From NCBI GenBank assembly GCA_010093705.1, contig MU006089.1, forward strand, positions 1,118,455 through 1,182,454: a stretch of 64,000 nucleotides of DNA, in the 5' to 3' direction. This stretch comes from Patellaria atrata CBS 101060. Its lineage: Eukaryota; Ascomycota; Dothideomycetes; Patellariales; Patellariaceae. Each line of letters starts with the position of its first letter. Positions within the stretch are counted from its first letter, which is position 1. A program made the position numbers and the translations under genes. The notes under the pieces are model-generated. The model saw only the letters and a program-made list of their open reading frames with translations. It was not told where the DNA came from and did no database searches. Shown piece by piece: positions 10,673 to 22,928 of the stretch.

Positions 10673-11957
10673 TCAACTCTCGCTCGACCAATCCTGAAGG
10701 GAAACAACAAGGTGAATGAAAGGTGAGTGATTACGGGTCCCCGATGTGACTGAGGGAGGGTATAAAAGAAGGTGAAAGGGAATTTGAGGAACCAGGAGGG
10801 ATGAGGAGAAGAAGGGGGAGGTGGAGAGAAGGAGGAGGAGGGATGGAGATGTTTTGATCCAGGACCGAGCAGATAGAATACACCTCGGTGACGGTGGATG
10901 AGCCAAATGTGTGATAATAGAGTGAATGGAAGGTTAACTCGATGCTGAGGTAAAGAAGACGGAATGAGGCCGTGGTCCTGCCTATACAAGATCTCCCAAG
11001 TGTCGGGTCGATCGCAACCGGATGGGATCGGGAAGGTGATGTTCTTGTAGAGAAGGGAAGTCGTGAACGGTAAAGTCGCAACTTCTTCGTCTGGAAAAGT
11101 AGACACACAGAAACCGGGGCCGTGGAGAAGCTAAGCCAGATAACCGTTGCACACTTGACGTTCGACAATCAAAGAAGTAAGGTGAGGCGGCAATGGAAGT
11201 ACCGTAAGGTAGGTCGGTGGGGCAAAATAAGGTACCTTATTTTTCGAAGTTGGAAGGAAGGACTTGAACAACACTTGGGAAGAACGCGTCGCCGAGGCAA
11301 CGGCAACAAAGCCCCGCTCAGCAATTCAGGGACAACCGGAAGGAAGACAATGGAAGTCGATGTTGGATCATAAGGTACTCAACACTTGAACTCAATTGGG
11401 GGTTTATTCCTTGCGAAGTACCTTGATGACAAAAGGTAAGAGAGATAAGATGTCACATGTAAATCCCTGTGGGAAAAGGTTGGGTGAAGAGCAAGTGAAA
11501 AGATGCTGAGAAAGAGAGCAATGAGAGTCTAAATTCATTCATTTTTATCTTCTTTTCCAGCTCGCATCTCTAATCGCCTGCTTACGTGAAATGTCATGAG
11601 AGGGAACTGAGCGTGACAGGGCTGGATTCATTCCTCATTCTACATTATCTTACCCCCGTATCCGTGATCATACAATCCGCTTTCACCGGACTGTCACTGA
11701 TCATTGAATCTTATCTTGAGATGTACATTTGCGCAGCGGACCATGCACGTGACTATCGCGTAAGATCCATACGCTGCTTTGAAACGTTTATTATACTCCT
11801 GTCTTGTATCCCAGCCTCCACGGTCATAACAAGGTGGGTTATTAGATTACAGGAGAGCCTCTAAAGTAGAGTGATAGGCCTCATTCAAGTCCCGTGGTAT
11901 CATAGCGGAAAGGAACCATGCTGGATAAGATACGTAGGATATTTCGCATGCGCGAGC
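10673..11957. other. Intergenic, with GA-rich tract and a long palindrome
   Basis: Holds the promoter and 5' untranslated region of the zinc-finger gene (minus strand) and the 3' flank of BET2. Positions 10740-10860 are strongly purine-rich on the plus strand (CT-rich in the gene's direction). A plus-strand TATAAAA at 10761 has no obvious gene after it. No supported coding sequence. Confidence 0.6.
11224..11243. repeat. 20-bp perfect palindrome
   Basis: AAAATAAGGTACCTTATTTT reads the same on both strands with no spacer. It lies in the gene-free stretch upstream of the zinc-finger gene. It contains the GGTACC/TACCTTA words that recur in intergenic DNA of this window. Confidence 0.85.
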
Positions 11958-13151
11958 TCAACCTGCCAGAATACGTTGGGTGATCGATTTGGGCATACAG
12001 CTATGCGCAACATAGTTTCAGTAAATTTGACAAAGCCGTGATAGTGGATGGAATGGAAAATATACTCACTAAACCGGATCTACCTCTTGCAGGCCGGGAT
12101 ACCCGATCAGACTTAAACCGGCAATGCCGAACACAGTGTGAAAGACATCAACCATATCACCCGGTCTGTCTGCGATACCTCCAAGTTCTGGATCCTGTCT
12201 CTGTTAACGGAACGCGAAATTTACAAGAACCGGAAAAAGATTACAAACCTGACATCTGAGAATGAACGTTGCGAGTTTCTCTTTGTCAATCCAATGCAGC
12301 CGTCCGATCATTGCAAGACTGCTGACTACCCACCAGCTATAGCAGACATCTTCCAATTTTTCAGGGCGTCCATTTAGGCCCCCATTAGGTAATTGCCTCT
12401 CACTTAGCCACGCCCCGAGCTTGTCACGGTCGACAAGATCCAGACGACCAGCTATTGTAAGGGCTCCTACGCATGTGAATATCTGACCAGCGTGTGATTC
12501 TGCTCCTGGACCCGTTCCATAACCACCATCGAAATTTGCACAGGAGTCCACATGTTCGACTGCCTTTGTCACATCAACGAGGTGAAGCATGCCCAACAGT
12601 GATAGAGCGTTTAATGCCCCATACAGAAACCTCGTGTCCGTTTCACCCCATTCGTCGCCGGCAAACGTTCCTGTATCGCGGTTCTGGAAATTTGATATGA
12701 CTGTAAGCTGATAAGTAATGGTTGAAGGGATTGGAACTGGAGTCAATCACGTACAGTGCCCTATCTTACGCTTGCCGTCCTGCACACGTTGTTCGAAATC
12801 TTCGAAAGCATCTAACATTGCCAGTATTTGTACGCCGCTCACCGTATATAGCATATGTGCGTCATGTCCAGGCGCTGCGCCAAACCCACCGTTGTCGTGC
12901 ATGCACGATATTACAAAATCAATAATCTCATCGCGAGGAAGGGCATCAGGCTGGCCAAGAAGATGAAGAGCCGTAAGTCCCCAGTATAATCCACTTAGAC
13001 GAAGGTGTTCTGTAAGCCAGTATTCGAGTTCATCCTTCCGTCTGTCCAGACTCTGAATGTACATGACGTGCTTGTCGATATAGAGACGTAAATCGTCAGG
13101 TAGATGCGCTGTGTCTGTCCTAGCACGTCCTGGACCTGAAGCCAGGGACAT
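11958..13151 (-). CDS. BET2: Rab geranylgeranyltransferase (type II) beta subunit
   Basis: Catalytic subunit that adds geranylgeranyl groups to the C-terminal cysteines of Rab/Ypt GTPases, acting with the alpha subunit (Bet4) and Rab escort protein in membrane traffic. Four exons (13151-12755, 12700-12249, 12194-12070, 12000-11958) give 338 residues, normal for the family. The alpha-alpha barrel repeats are visible as [20 protein letters not shown] and [10 protein letters not shown] blocks. The zinc ligands are the Asp and Cys of DVCYSWW and the His of DMVDVFHT. The last exon is only 43 nt and encodes the conserved end [14 protein letters not shown]. The introns are 54, 54 and 69 bp. Identity is secure. 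Confidence 0.95.
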
Positions 13152-14073
13152 GGTCTTAATTTTGATAATAAGCTTCTATTTCTTGGAACTTATGCGGAAG
13201 GTTTCTAGGACACTTTTGTTAGAAAATTTTGATAATATAGGGAGATGAGGTTCCTGTTTGAGGATGCTCGTTTCAGAAGCGCTGACATTCCGATCAAACC
13301 CACACCTCAGCTTCAAGTCCCTTTCCGTGCCCCTGCAACTTTCCTCCCACTACCCCTACCCACATTGACCTCTCCCACTTGTTCTCAACTTCAATCAGTA
13401 CAGCTTTTGGCTCTAGGTTGCTACTACACGCTCCTTTCTACTGCGCAAAAGTTTTCTGTTCAAGTCCTACTCCATACGATTATCACGTTCACATTACCTA
13501 CCGTCCGTTTGTATAAGTCGGCAGCTCCGGAAACCACGTCCTCCGTAGCCGCACCGCTCCTCTAATATCTGGATTCTGTCTTTGCCGCCTTCTATCCGCC
13601 CTCGTATCCGCCCCTTTGCATAAGACCTGCAGCAAACTATTGTTGGAATCTATAGACGTGTCTTTCCCTTGGCTACGGATTTGCGACTCCTAGTTACAAC
13701 TTTCTTATATCAGAATTTGCTTGAAGCAACCCCAAGTACCATACCTTCTCTGGTCCAATCTTGACCCTAAGTCGCGTGAAGAAGTAGATTTGCTCTACCC
13801 CAAGATTGTCGTTTGTGTGCGTATCCGCTACGACAAACAGTTTCTTTCAGACATTTTGGATCAACTGGGTTGTGAGTATTGTCTCTTCCTTTGTTCCATG
13901 TGCTTCACTTCCGCTTCAACAACCCTCAGAACGTCGTTTGCCCTCATGTTTCATAATTGCTCCTTAAGCAGAACCTGTGACGCTCTCCAATGATTCTTGA
14001 CCACCGAAACGTACAACATGTTAGCTGACGCACTTCACTTCAGTAAGTGAATAGATCGGACATTCTTTGGAGG
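13152..14073. other. Divergent promoter region between BET2 and the RhoGAP gene
   Basis: BET2 leaves leftward and the RhoGAP gene rightward. Pyrimidine-rich stretches near 13300-13420 and 13560-13640 probably belong to the 5' untranslated region of the RhoGAP transcript, which may contain an intron. No supported coding sequence. Confidence 0.55.
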
Positions 14074-16160
14074 ATGCCGAAACCTTCGAACCTCTCTTTA
14101 ACACTATCGCAATTAAAAGACGAATCCAGAGCGGAACGTCAACCTCGAAGCCCCAATTCTCCTGCTCTACCAAGCCCGAACAATGCGCGTGACGTGAGCG
14201 AAGCAAACTTTGCGGACGCGTATGATCTGCATTCCCCGATAACCTCTCTTCCCCCCCCTCCGCAATCGCCCTCCATTTCCAAGCACAAGAAGGAATCTTC
14301 GAGGTCGTGGTTCTCTAACAACAAACCATCAAAGTCCTCAAGTCGCAATCGACCTACCGAAGGTCCAGTACGACAGATTTCCGACAATCATATACCAACA
14401 ACTTCGAGCTCCGGTGCTGTATATCCATATCGACGTAGTCCAGGTTCTTCTCCGGAACTCACTCTAACGCTAGAAGGCGCCAAAGGCAACGCTAGCGTGT
14501 CCAACAGTAAGTTTTTATGAGCTTGACTCCAAACAACCCCGAACCGTATTGATGATTTCTTAGGTGCCACTTCATCCACTGATGATCTCGGAGGTCACAA
14601 ACAAGCAAGCTCATTGAAGTCAAGTAGCGCGTCCCAGATTGACAGTGATAATTCCACGACAAGGAAAATTGGATCTACCAAACCACGCTTCACAATTTTG
14701 AATCGAAATCGCTCGATTCGGAACGAAGAAGATCATCAAATCCAGCGCAAAGCATCCATTCCCAGTATTCTCGGGGATCACAGCGAAAGTACACACAAAG
14801 GCTCGATTAGTGGCGGACTTAAGACAGCTCCATTGAAGGAAGAAAGACATTTTAGGGAGATGATGAATTCAAACTCGCGTAACAGGTCCGTTGATCGGCA
14901 TGACCGTAGGAATGGAAACCCTGAGGAAGACTCTCAGCATCGTAAGGATTCTACATCGCTATCAACCTCGCTTAAAGAAAACTTCATGTTTCTTAACATC
15001 AAGAGCAGCGGCACTAAGGCGGCAGATGCGATATTTCGCGGAGGCAAGAACATGGCAAGCAAACTGGGCCGTAGCGGGAGCAGTAATGAGCGCGAAGTTC
15101 CTGTCGTCGAGGGACCATATCAGTTGCAGGTCATTAATTTGCCATTGGTGGAACAAACGCGTATCACAAGAATTTCTAAGCGCTTAGAAGACTCCAAAGA
15201 TAAGACAGAGTTTTGGATGCCAGCTTTACCATGGAGGTGTATCGAGTATGTGTAATGTATCGAATCCGTCGCGGATCTCACTGATGATGGTTGTAGCTAC
15301 CTGAACCTCAAAGGATGCGATGAAGAGGGTCTCTATCGCGTTCCTGGATCAGAAAAAGATATCAAACTCTGGCAAAAGCGTTTCGACAAAGGTATGTGTA
15401 GCAGTTATAATCTTTGTGGGCCGAGTTACGGGGCTGATCCTTACGTCTAGAATACGATATCAACCTGATTGAGGCGAACGAAAATGGTGACTTAAACGAC
15501 ATCAACATCATCGGATCGATGTTCAAGTCATGGTTACGCGAGTTACCCGATGAGATCTTTCCAAAGAAGATCCAGCATAAGATCGCAGAAGAATGTAAGG
15601 ACGCTAAGAAGACCCCCCAGATGCTCAAAGACGAGCTCTCCAAGCTTCCCCCGTTCAACTACTACCTTCTCTTCGCCATTACCTGCCATATTAGCCTTCT
15701 CCATTCGTGCTCAGCGCAGAATAAGATGGATTTTCGAAATCTGTGTATCTGCTTCCAGCCTTGCCTTAAAGTAGAGGCTTTCTGCTTCCAATGGCTCGTT
15801 CTTGACTGGCGCAATTGCTGGCAGGGCTGTTGGACAGAGAAGGAGTACTTGGCGAAAGAGATGAAAGAAATTGCCACCAAGAATCCTTCTACTAAGCAGC
15901 TATCGTCGATACGGGATGTCTCACCATCGAAGGTTAACGCTGTGGATGAGCGTGCTGTGTCATCGTCAGGAAGTAGCAAGCTATCTATGACCGACGATGC
16001 ACCAGCGGAACGATCGCGAGTTCCTCCTCCCGTTGACTCCTCGCTCGCTAATCTTTATGAAGATGAAGCTCCGACTCCGACAAAGAATGGTCATTCACGG
16101 ATGGATTCTCAGTTACCTCCGTTGTCACCCATGAAACCTCTATCGCCCATGCGCCTCTAG
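14074..16160 (+). CDS. RhoGAP-domain protein
   Basis: GTPase-activating protein for a Rho-family GTPase, probably in polarity or cytoskeleton control. Four exons (14074-14506, 14564-15245, 15297-15391, 15451-16160) give 639 residues. The first 330 residues are Ser/Pro-rich and basic, likely disordered. The RhoGAP domain covers about residues 335-535, with the catalytic arginine finger in GLYRVPGS, followed by WLRELPDEIFP, LPPFNYYLL and NLCICFQPCL. An in-frame TAA precedes the first ATG, which supports this start unless a 5' exon was missed. The C-terminus ends in a short motif (MDSQLPPLSPMKPLSPMRL) whose DNA is repeated twice more after the stop codon. The exact orthologue is unclear. Confidence 0.88.
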
Positions 16161-16350
16161 ACCGCATAGGCTAAGTGATGAGCACTCGCGGATGGATTCT
16201 CAATTCCCTCCGCTGTCACCCAACAAATCTCTGGCATCACCTGGCTTCTAGACGCATTATGCTAAAATATGGTACTCACGGATGGATTCACAATTACCTC
16301 TGTTGTACGCCATAAAACCTTTATCATGCATGCGTTTCTTTCGACGACTA
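16090..16350 (+). repeat. Three-copy 90-bp tandem repeat spanning the RhoGAP stop codon
   Basis: Units anchored on CGGATGGATTC start at 16098, 16189 and 16279, giving periods of 91 and 90 bp. Copy 1 encodes the last 20 or so residues and the stop of the RhoGAP gene. Copies 2 and 3 lie in the 3' flank and have diverged: copy 2 still reads like MDSQFPPLSP and keeps a TCTAG stop, copy 3 less so. Confidence 0.85.
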
Positions 16351-17560
16351 AGGCCGCTCTCCGAGTCTAAGCCCCTCCTTCACTATGTCCTTCTGCTCGG
16401 TCCCACGTGCGGACTATAATATCACCTGCGACTGTTCCGCGATTCCCCTGGCGATTTTCCCCCGGTTTCCCTTCGACAAGGTGCCTGTAGGCCTACCTCT
16501 TTTCAGCATTCCCCAAGACTCAGTTTATAAAAAGTCATTCTCGGCGTTGTAGGATATCATGGAGTGGTCTCAAAATAATTGGTTCTATCAAATTGGCGAG
16601 GCGCTTCTAAGGAGGCGGGTTTGTTTATGTGGAGCGATTGCATGCCATGGATGGATTTCTTTTTCATATGTGGGGAACTTCACCTATTCCCCAATCGAAT
16701 CGGTCAGCACTTTGTACGATATTGATGAGACAGCACGGTTATGAAGCGTGTACTATTAGTTTCCCCCTAATAAATTCTGCTTTACATTTACATGACCAAC
16801 CTAAGGTACTGTACTGTCCTGTACTGCACCTGAGCAGGGCCCGGCACGCGACATTACCTTATGTGGATAATTTCCTTCAAGTGCAACCGAATCCAGCGAC
16901 ATGGTCCAGGTTATGTGCTGTAAGCATAATTCCAATTGATGGTACTGTAAACGTAAATTCAATGCCTGAAAAAGTAATAACGAAGGTACCTTAAGGAGAC
17001 CCGACGGGAGCAGTGGTAAGGTAAGGAAAGACCCCGCCCCGCGGCCTCGCCTCTCACTGTAAAATCCCGTCATTGGGCCCCACTACAACGCTTGGGTGCA
17101 GGTACAGTACAGTATCCTACCTTATTACATCCTACCACAGCTTCCAACTTTCTTCAAATGTAGTATACTCATACTATCTTCGAAGATTTCGACTCCCATT
17201 GGGAAGGCATCTCCCATATTTCCCCCATAGCACCTGGACAGGTCCCTTCGGAGCCTTCTCTAGAAGTCTTTCTTGTATTTTTTATTGGGTCTTTGGGTGG
17301 AAAGTGCAGTCCGGCGCCGCATTCAACAAAACCAGGTCCATATCCCTCTTCCTGTCTGTTTCTCTTTTCCTCTCCATTACTCTACAGTTTTACCAAACCT
17401 ATCCCTACGGCTTAACTTTTACTTTACGCCTTCTTTTACTCATAGACATAGCTTCTGAACCTCCAATTGCATTGTCTGCAGCCTTCTAGCATCCGCTGTG
17501 CCGTGTCCACTGCTGTCCGTCTTCGAATAAACCCACTCCCATTAGGCTCAAGAAGTTGCT
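16161..17560. other. Intergenic: RhoGAP 3' flank and GDB1 promoter
   Basis: Begins with the diverged repeat copies. A TATAAAA word lies at 16526, about 1 kb before GDB1, and is probably not its promoter. Clusters of GTACTGTAC-like words occur at 16806-16827 and 17101-17114. The last 400 bp are pyrimidine-rich, as expected for a 5' untranslated region. No supported coding sequence. Confidence 0.55.
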
Positions 17561-20500
17561 ATGACCCCTCCACGACGTGGATCGACTCAAGCCGTATACC
17601 TTCTACCATTGACCGATGGAGGAGCTCCAGATGTTCCTGGATCCTATATCTACCTTCCTCCACCGTCTGACCCTCCCTATATAGTCCGATTCCAGATTGG
17701 TGGCTCTAGCTCGATATGTAGGCAAGGTAGTCTCTGGGTTAACATACCTACCAAAGGGGAGGAGTTTGTACGGAGTAACTACAAAGAATACAGGTAAAAT
17801 ACAACATCTCCATTGAATACGAATGCTTCACTTACTTCTCAAATTAGGCTCACACCAGATTTCAACCGAATGGAGACAATAGACATTCCTATTACGGCTG
17901 CTGGCTCATTTTCCTTCTATACCACGTATTCACCTCTCCCGGAATTCTCTGTGACAGCCGTAGCTACACCAAAACCGACCAGAACCCCCACCCACCACAT
18001 TGATGTCAGCCCGAGGCTTACTCTTAACGGGAGTCCGGTGCCTATTGACTCTTTGTCCATATTTTCCGTCATTTCAAAGTTTATGGGAGAATCTCGTACG
18101 GACTGGAACAAACATCTTCAAGGAATCGGTGAAAGGGGTTACAACATGGTTCACTTTACCCCACTGACCATGCGCGGTGAATCCAATTCCCCATACAGCA
18201 TATATGATCAGCATCAGTTCGACAAGCAGCATTTTCCCAACGGAGAAGAAGATGTTGCGGAGATGGTCCGTAAAATGGAACAAGAGTATGGACTTCTCGG
18301 TCTTACGGATGTTGTCTGGAACCATACAGCAAATAACAGCAAGTGGCTTGAGGAGCATCCAGAAGCTGGATACAATGTCGAGACAGCACCCTGGCTCGAG
18401 GCTGCACTAGCACTGGATGACGCTCTACTTAAACTCAGCCGTGAACTCTCCTCTCTTGGTCTCCCGACAACTCTGCGCAGTGAAGCTGATCTGATCCGAA
18501 TCATGGATGCAGTCAAAACTCGTTGCATTGCTGGCATTAAGCTCTGGGAATACTACGCATTGAATGTCGAGAAGGGTACAGATGACATCCTTCGAGCATG
18601 GAAAGAAGGGAAGGTGAATTTCCCGGATAACGGCTTTGGCACTATTGGTCTCGGAGGGATCCGTGAAATCAAAGGTTGGTCATTGAAGCAAAAGGCTGAC
18701 TGGCTCATCGACAATGCTCTATTGGGAGGTGACCGGTTGGGCGAGAGACATCACCGCAGAATCGATCCTGAAACTGGTGCCGCATTACTCAGTGCTCTTT
18801 TCGGAAGATACGATACGAGGACGAACGGTACGCCAGATGAACGGGCTGCACATGGAACAATGTACAAACTGGTCGATGAAGTCAATTTGCAGCTCTACAA
18901 AGAGTTCGACGCCGACAGCGCTGAAATCATGGAGCAGCTCTTCAATCGGATCAAATATGTCCGTCTTGCTGACCACGGCCCGAAACTTGGAGAAATCAAT
19001 GATGCCAACCCTCTAATTGAGACGTATTTCACCAGGTTACCTGCGAACGAAACCACAAGCAAGCACAGTCCAAGGAGCCTAGCATTGGTCAACAACGGTT
19101 GGATCTGGGCTGCGGATGCTATGAGAGATAATGCCGGACCGAAATCAAGAGCATACCTTAGACGAGAAGTCATCGTCTGGGGTGACTGTGTCAAGCTACG
19201 ATACGGAGCTGGCCCTGAGGACAACCCGTTCCTCTGGGATTTCATGGCGAAGTACACGAGGTTGATGGCCAAGTACTTTTCAGGATTCCGCATCGACAAC
19301 TGTCACTCCACCCCGATCCAGCTTGCCGAGTACATGCTGGATGAGGCACGCAAGGTACGTCCTAACCTTGCAGTGTTTGCTGAACTGTTTACCGGATCTG
19401 AAGAAATGGACTTTGTTTTCGTCAAACGTCTTGGTATCAGCGCTTTGATCCGGGAAGCCATGCAGTCTTGGAGCACTCAGGAAATGAGCAGACTGGTACA
19501 TCGTCATGCCGGACGGCCGATTGGCAGCTTCGAGATTGACGATATCACTGCAACAGATGTGCCAGCTGCACAGGGCGCGACCGGAGGTACAAGACGTGAA
19601 TTGATTCGCAGGATTAGACAAAGCCCGGTCCATGCCCTCTTTATGGACTGCACGCATGACAATGAAGTTCCAGCTCAGAAACGTGATGCTAGAGACACTC
19701 TTCCAAACGCTGCCTTGGTCGCAATGTGTGCTAGTGCTATTGGAAGTGTCATGGGGTACGATGAAATCTATCCTAAACTGATCGAACTGGTACACGAGAC
19801 AAGGAACTATGATTCTCCTTATTCATCTGGCCAACCTGTGAAGGTACAAGCGGGCGAAGGCGGCATTGGAGGGATCAAGAAACTGCTGAATCAAGTCCAC
19901 ACCTTGATGGGAAAGGATGGCTATGACGAAACCTTCATCCATCATGACAACGAATACATCACCGTTCACAGGGTCCACCCTCAGTCTCGGAAAGGCTATT
20001 TCCTGATTGCACATACGGCTTACCCAGGGTATGGCAATGGTAATGGTGGATTCCCGCCGGTTCATCTTCCAGGAAGCAGAGCCAAATTACTTGGTAGTTG
20101 GAGTCTGGAGGTAGAGGCTAGTGAAGAGGTCAAGTCCAGAGTCATCAATGACAAGTCTACTTTGAGAGGTCTACCTAGCCGGACGAAGGACATCAGAGGA
20201 CTCAAGCTTGAGGTTCGCGGTGATGAGACGGTCATTACTGTACCGGAGAAGTTCCCTCCTGGGAGTATCGCACTTTTCGAGACCTGGATTCCAAGTGCTG
20301 AACACTCCGAAGGATTGGACAAGTTTGTTACCAGCGGAGCCAAAGATGCATTTTCATCCCTTGATCTCACCGACCTGAATTTTGTACTCTACAGGTGCGA
20401 ACCGGAAGAACGTGATTCGAGCAAGGGCAGTGACGGCGTCTATGCCATTCCAGATTACGGTCCACTCGTTTATGCGGGCTTGCAAGGCTGGTGGAGTGTA

Positions 20501-22325
20501 CTCAAACCTGTTGTCCGGGGCAACGAGTTAGGTCATCCGATCTGCAATCACCTTCGACAAGGTACGTGGGCTCTGGACTACTGCTATGGTAGACTGGAAC
20601 GTATGTCTACGCAGGAAGGTTATACCAACTTAGCTGGACCCGCCTCGTGGCTCAAGGAACGTTTCGAGGCTATTCGTAAAATCCCAAGTTTCATGCTTCC
20701 ACGATATTTTGCGATGACAATCCAAACTGCCTACAACGCGGCGTTCGATCGTGGAATCGAGCTTATGAATGACAACATCCGCAGTGGCACGACTTTCTTG
20801 AAAAGTATGGCTATGGTTAGCACCCAAGTTACCGGTTACATGAACAACGCTTCTCTCTGGCCCGTCAAGAAGGTACCAAGCATGTCAGCAGGCTTGCCCC
20901 ATTTCTCCTCAGACTGGGCCCGCTGCTGGGGACGAGATATCTGCATATCTATGCGCGGTCTATACTTGGACACTGGCCGATTTGCTGACGCAAAGGAGCA
21001 CGTTCTTGCCTTTGCCAGCGTGCTGAAGCATGGCATGATTCCAAATCTTTTGAGCGGTGGTAAACTCCCGCGTTATAATTCCAGGGACTCGATCTGGTTC
21101 TTCATGCAGAACATTCAGGACTACACCAAACTGGCTCCAAATGGCCTTGAGATCTTGCAGGAATCCGTAAAGCGCCGATTCTTGCCTTACGATGACACCT
21201 GGTTCGCCCATGATGATGCGAGGGCATACTCAAAATCTTCGACAATCGAAGATGTCATTCAAGAGACTCTTCAAAGACACGCCGCTGGTATGTCTTTCCG
21301 GGAATACAATGCCGGACCAAACCTCGACAGTCAGATGAAGTGGGAAGGTTTCCAGATTGACATTCACACCGACTGGGAAACCGGTATCATCTTTGGTGGC
21401 AATCAACACAACTGCGGAACTTGGATGGACAAAATGGGAGAAAGTGAAAAAGCTGGTAGCAAAGGCGTTCCCGGAACTCCAAGGGATGGAGCTGCTGTCG
21501 AAATCACCGGAATGTTGTACAGCACTCTTATCTGGGTAGACGGTCTACAGAAGCAGGGCAAGTTCAAGTACGACGGGGTGACTGTGGACGAGAAGACGAT
21601 CAGCTATGCAGATTGGGCTGCAAAGATCAAGGCAAACTTCGAACGATGTTACTATGTTCCTCTCGAACCAAGTGAAGACAAGGACTACGATGTCAACTCT
21701 AAGATCGTCAACCGCCGAGGCATCTACAAGGATTTGTATCGCTCTGGTAAGGAATACGAAGACTACCAGCTCCGTCCAAATTTCCCAATCGCAATGGTTG
21801 TCGCTCCCGATCTCTTCGACCCTGACAAGGCTCTCTATGCTCTCTCCATGGCCGACAAGATTCTACGTGGACCGTACGGTATGGCGACGCTCGATCCCTC
21901 TGATCTCAACTACCGCCCATACTACAACAACGCCGAGGACTCTACCGACTTCCACACCTCAAAAGGCCGCAACTATCATCAAGGACCGGAGTGGCTGTGG
22001 CCAACGGGATTCTTCCTCCGTGCTCTGTTGCTCTTCGATCTGAAGCGTAGATCGACAGCAGAGGAACGCGTGGAGAGTTACCAACAGGTCACGAGAAGGT
22101 TGGCGGGTTGCGTGCAGTGGATCAAGGATAGTCCATGGGCGGGTCTGACGGAGTTGACGAATAAGAATGGAGAGTTATGTCGGGATTCGGTGAGCTTACC
22201 TTCTAATCATGACTTTTTGATGGAGTCGTTTGCTAATGTTTTCACAGTCTCCCACACAGTCATGGTCCGCTAGTTGTTTGATCGATGTGTATCAAGATGC
22301 CAGGGAGTACGAGGATGGACGATAG
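17561..22325 (+). CDS. GDB1: Glycogen debranching enzyme
   Basis: Bifunctional cytosolic enzyme that shifts maltosyl/maltotriosyl units (4-alpha-glucanotransferase) and then hydrolyses the remaining alpha-1,6 glucose (amylo-1,6-glucosidase) during glycogen breakdown. Three exons (17561-17793, 17848-22189, 22248-22325) give 1550 residues, the usual size. The N-terminal GH13-like half shows DVVWNHTANNS, FRIDNCHSTP (nucleophile Asp region), AVFAELFTGSEEMD (acid/base Glu region) and DCTHDNEVP. The C-terminal glucosidase half shows FSSDWARCWGRD, GMIPNLL, RYNSRDSIWFF and GPEWLWPTGFFLRA. The last intron, 58 bp with a GTGAGC donor, restores the family ending SPTQSWSAS; reading through it would end the protein early. 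Identity is secure. Confidence 0.96.
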
Positions 22326-22928
22326 ATGATGCGCTTGCTATGAGTCACGATGATGCTGATGAGGGCTGCGGATAGATCCCTATTACACCTATAGAGGCTG
22401 CATTGGTCTTTCTCACGGGGAGTTTCCCCCGAGAAGCTTGTAGATATGAGTTATGAGCAATGAATAACCTAGACTCGACTATCCTCTGACTTGGCTTTGA
22501 CCTGAAGTGGTTCCAAAGGGGTAGTGAGTATGTCGTGTTGTGATTTGTTGTCATTCAACCCAGGACCCATATTGGATCTTTGTTCTCCCTGCTCTTCTTG
22601 TACTCTGACTGCACATCTCCTTAGGTGAGATGAATATCTCACCTTATTCTGACTTTGTTCTTTACTTCCGCGGTGAGAATGGGAGCCACAGGGTTGAGCA
22701 ATACTTTGCTCTGAGAAAATTATTCTACGCCTCATGCGAGATTCCCAACGGAATGGGGAAGAAGAATCGAAATATATCGAAATGGCCGTCACGGGTAAGA
22801 GCTGAGGAGATAGAGAAGAAAACCTAAGGGACATGAGAATGCGGTAACCAGGATATTAAATTCGAACGTGAGTACTATTTTCCCCGACAGACCTAACCCT
22901 TCCTATCTATTTCCAGCTCTGCACTGAC
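22326..22928. other. Convergent 3' flanks
   Basis: Lies between the ends of GDB1 and the cyclotransferase gene. A minus-strand frame of 121 codons (22834-22469) shows no family resemblance. Probably untranslated DNA only. Confidence 0.55.

Noticed and set aside
10761-10767. Plus-strand TATAAAA as a promoter
   Set aside because: No plus-strand gene follows it; the surrounding DNA is the upstream region of a minus-strand gene.
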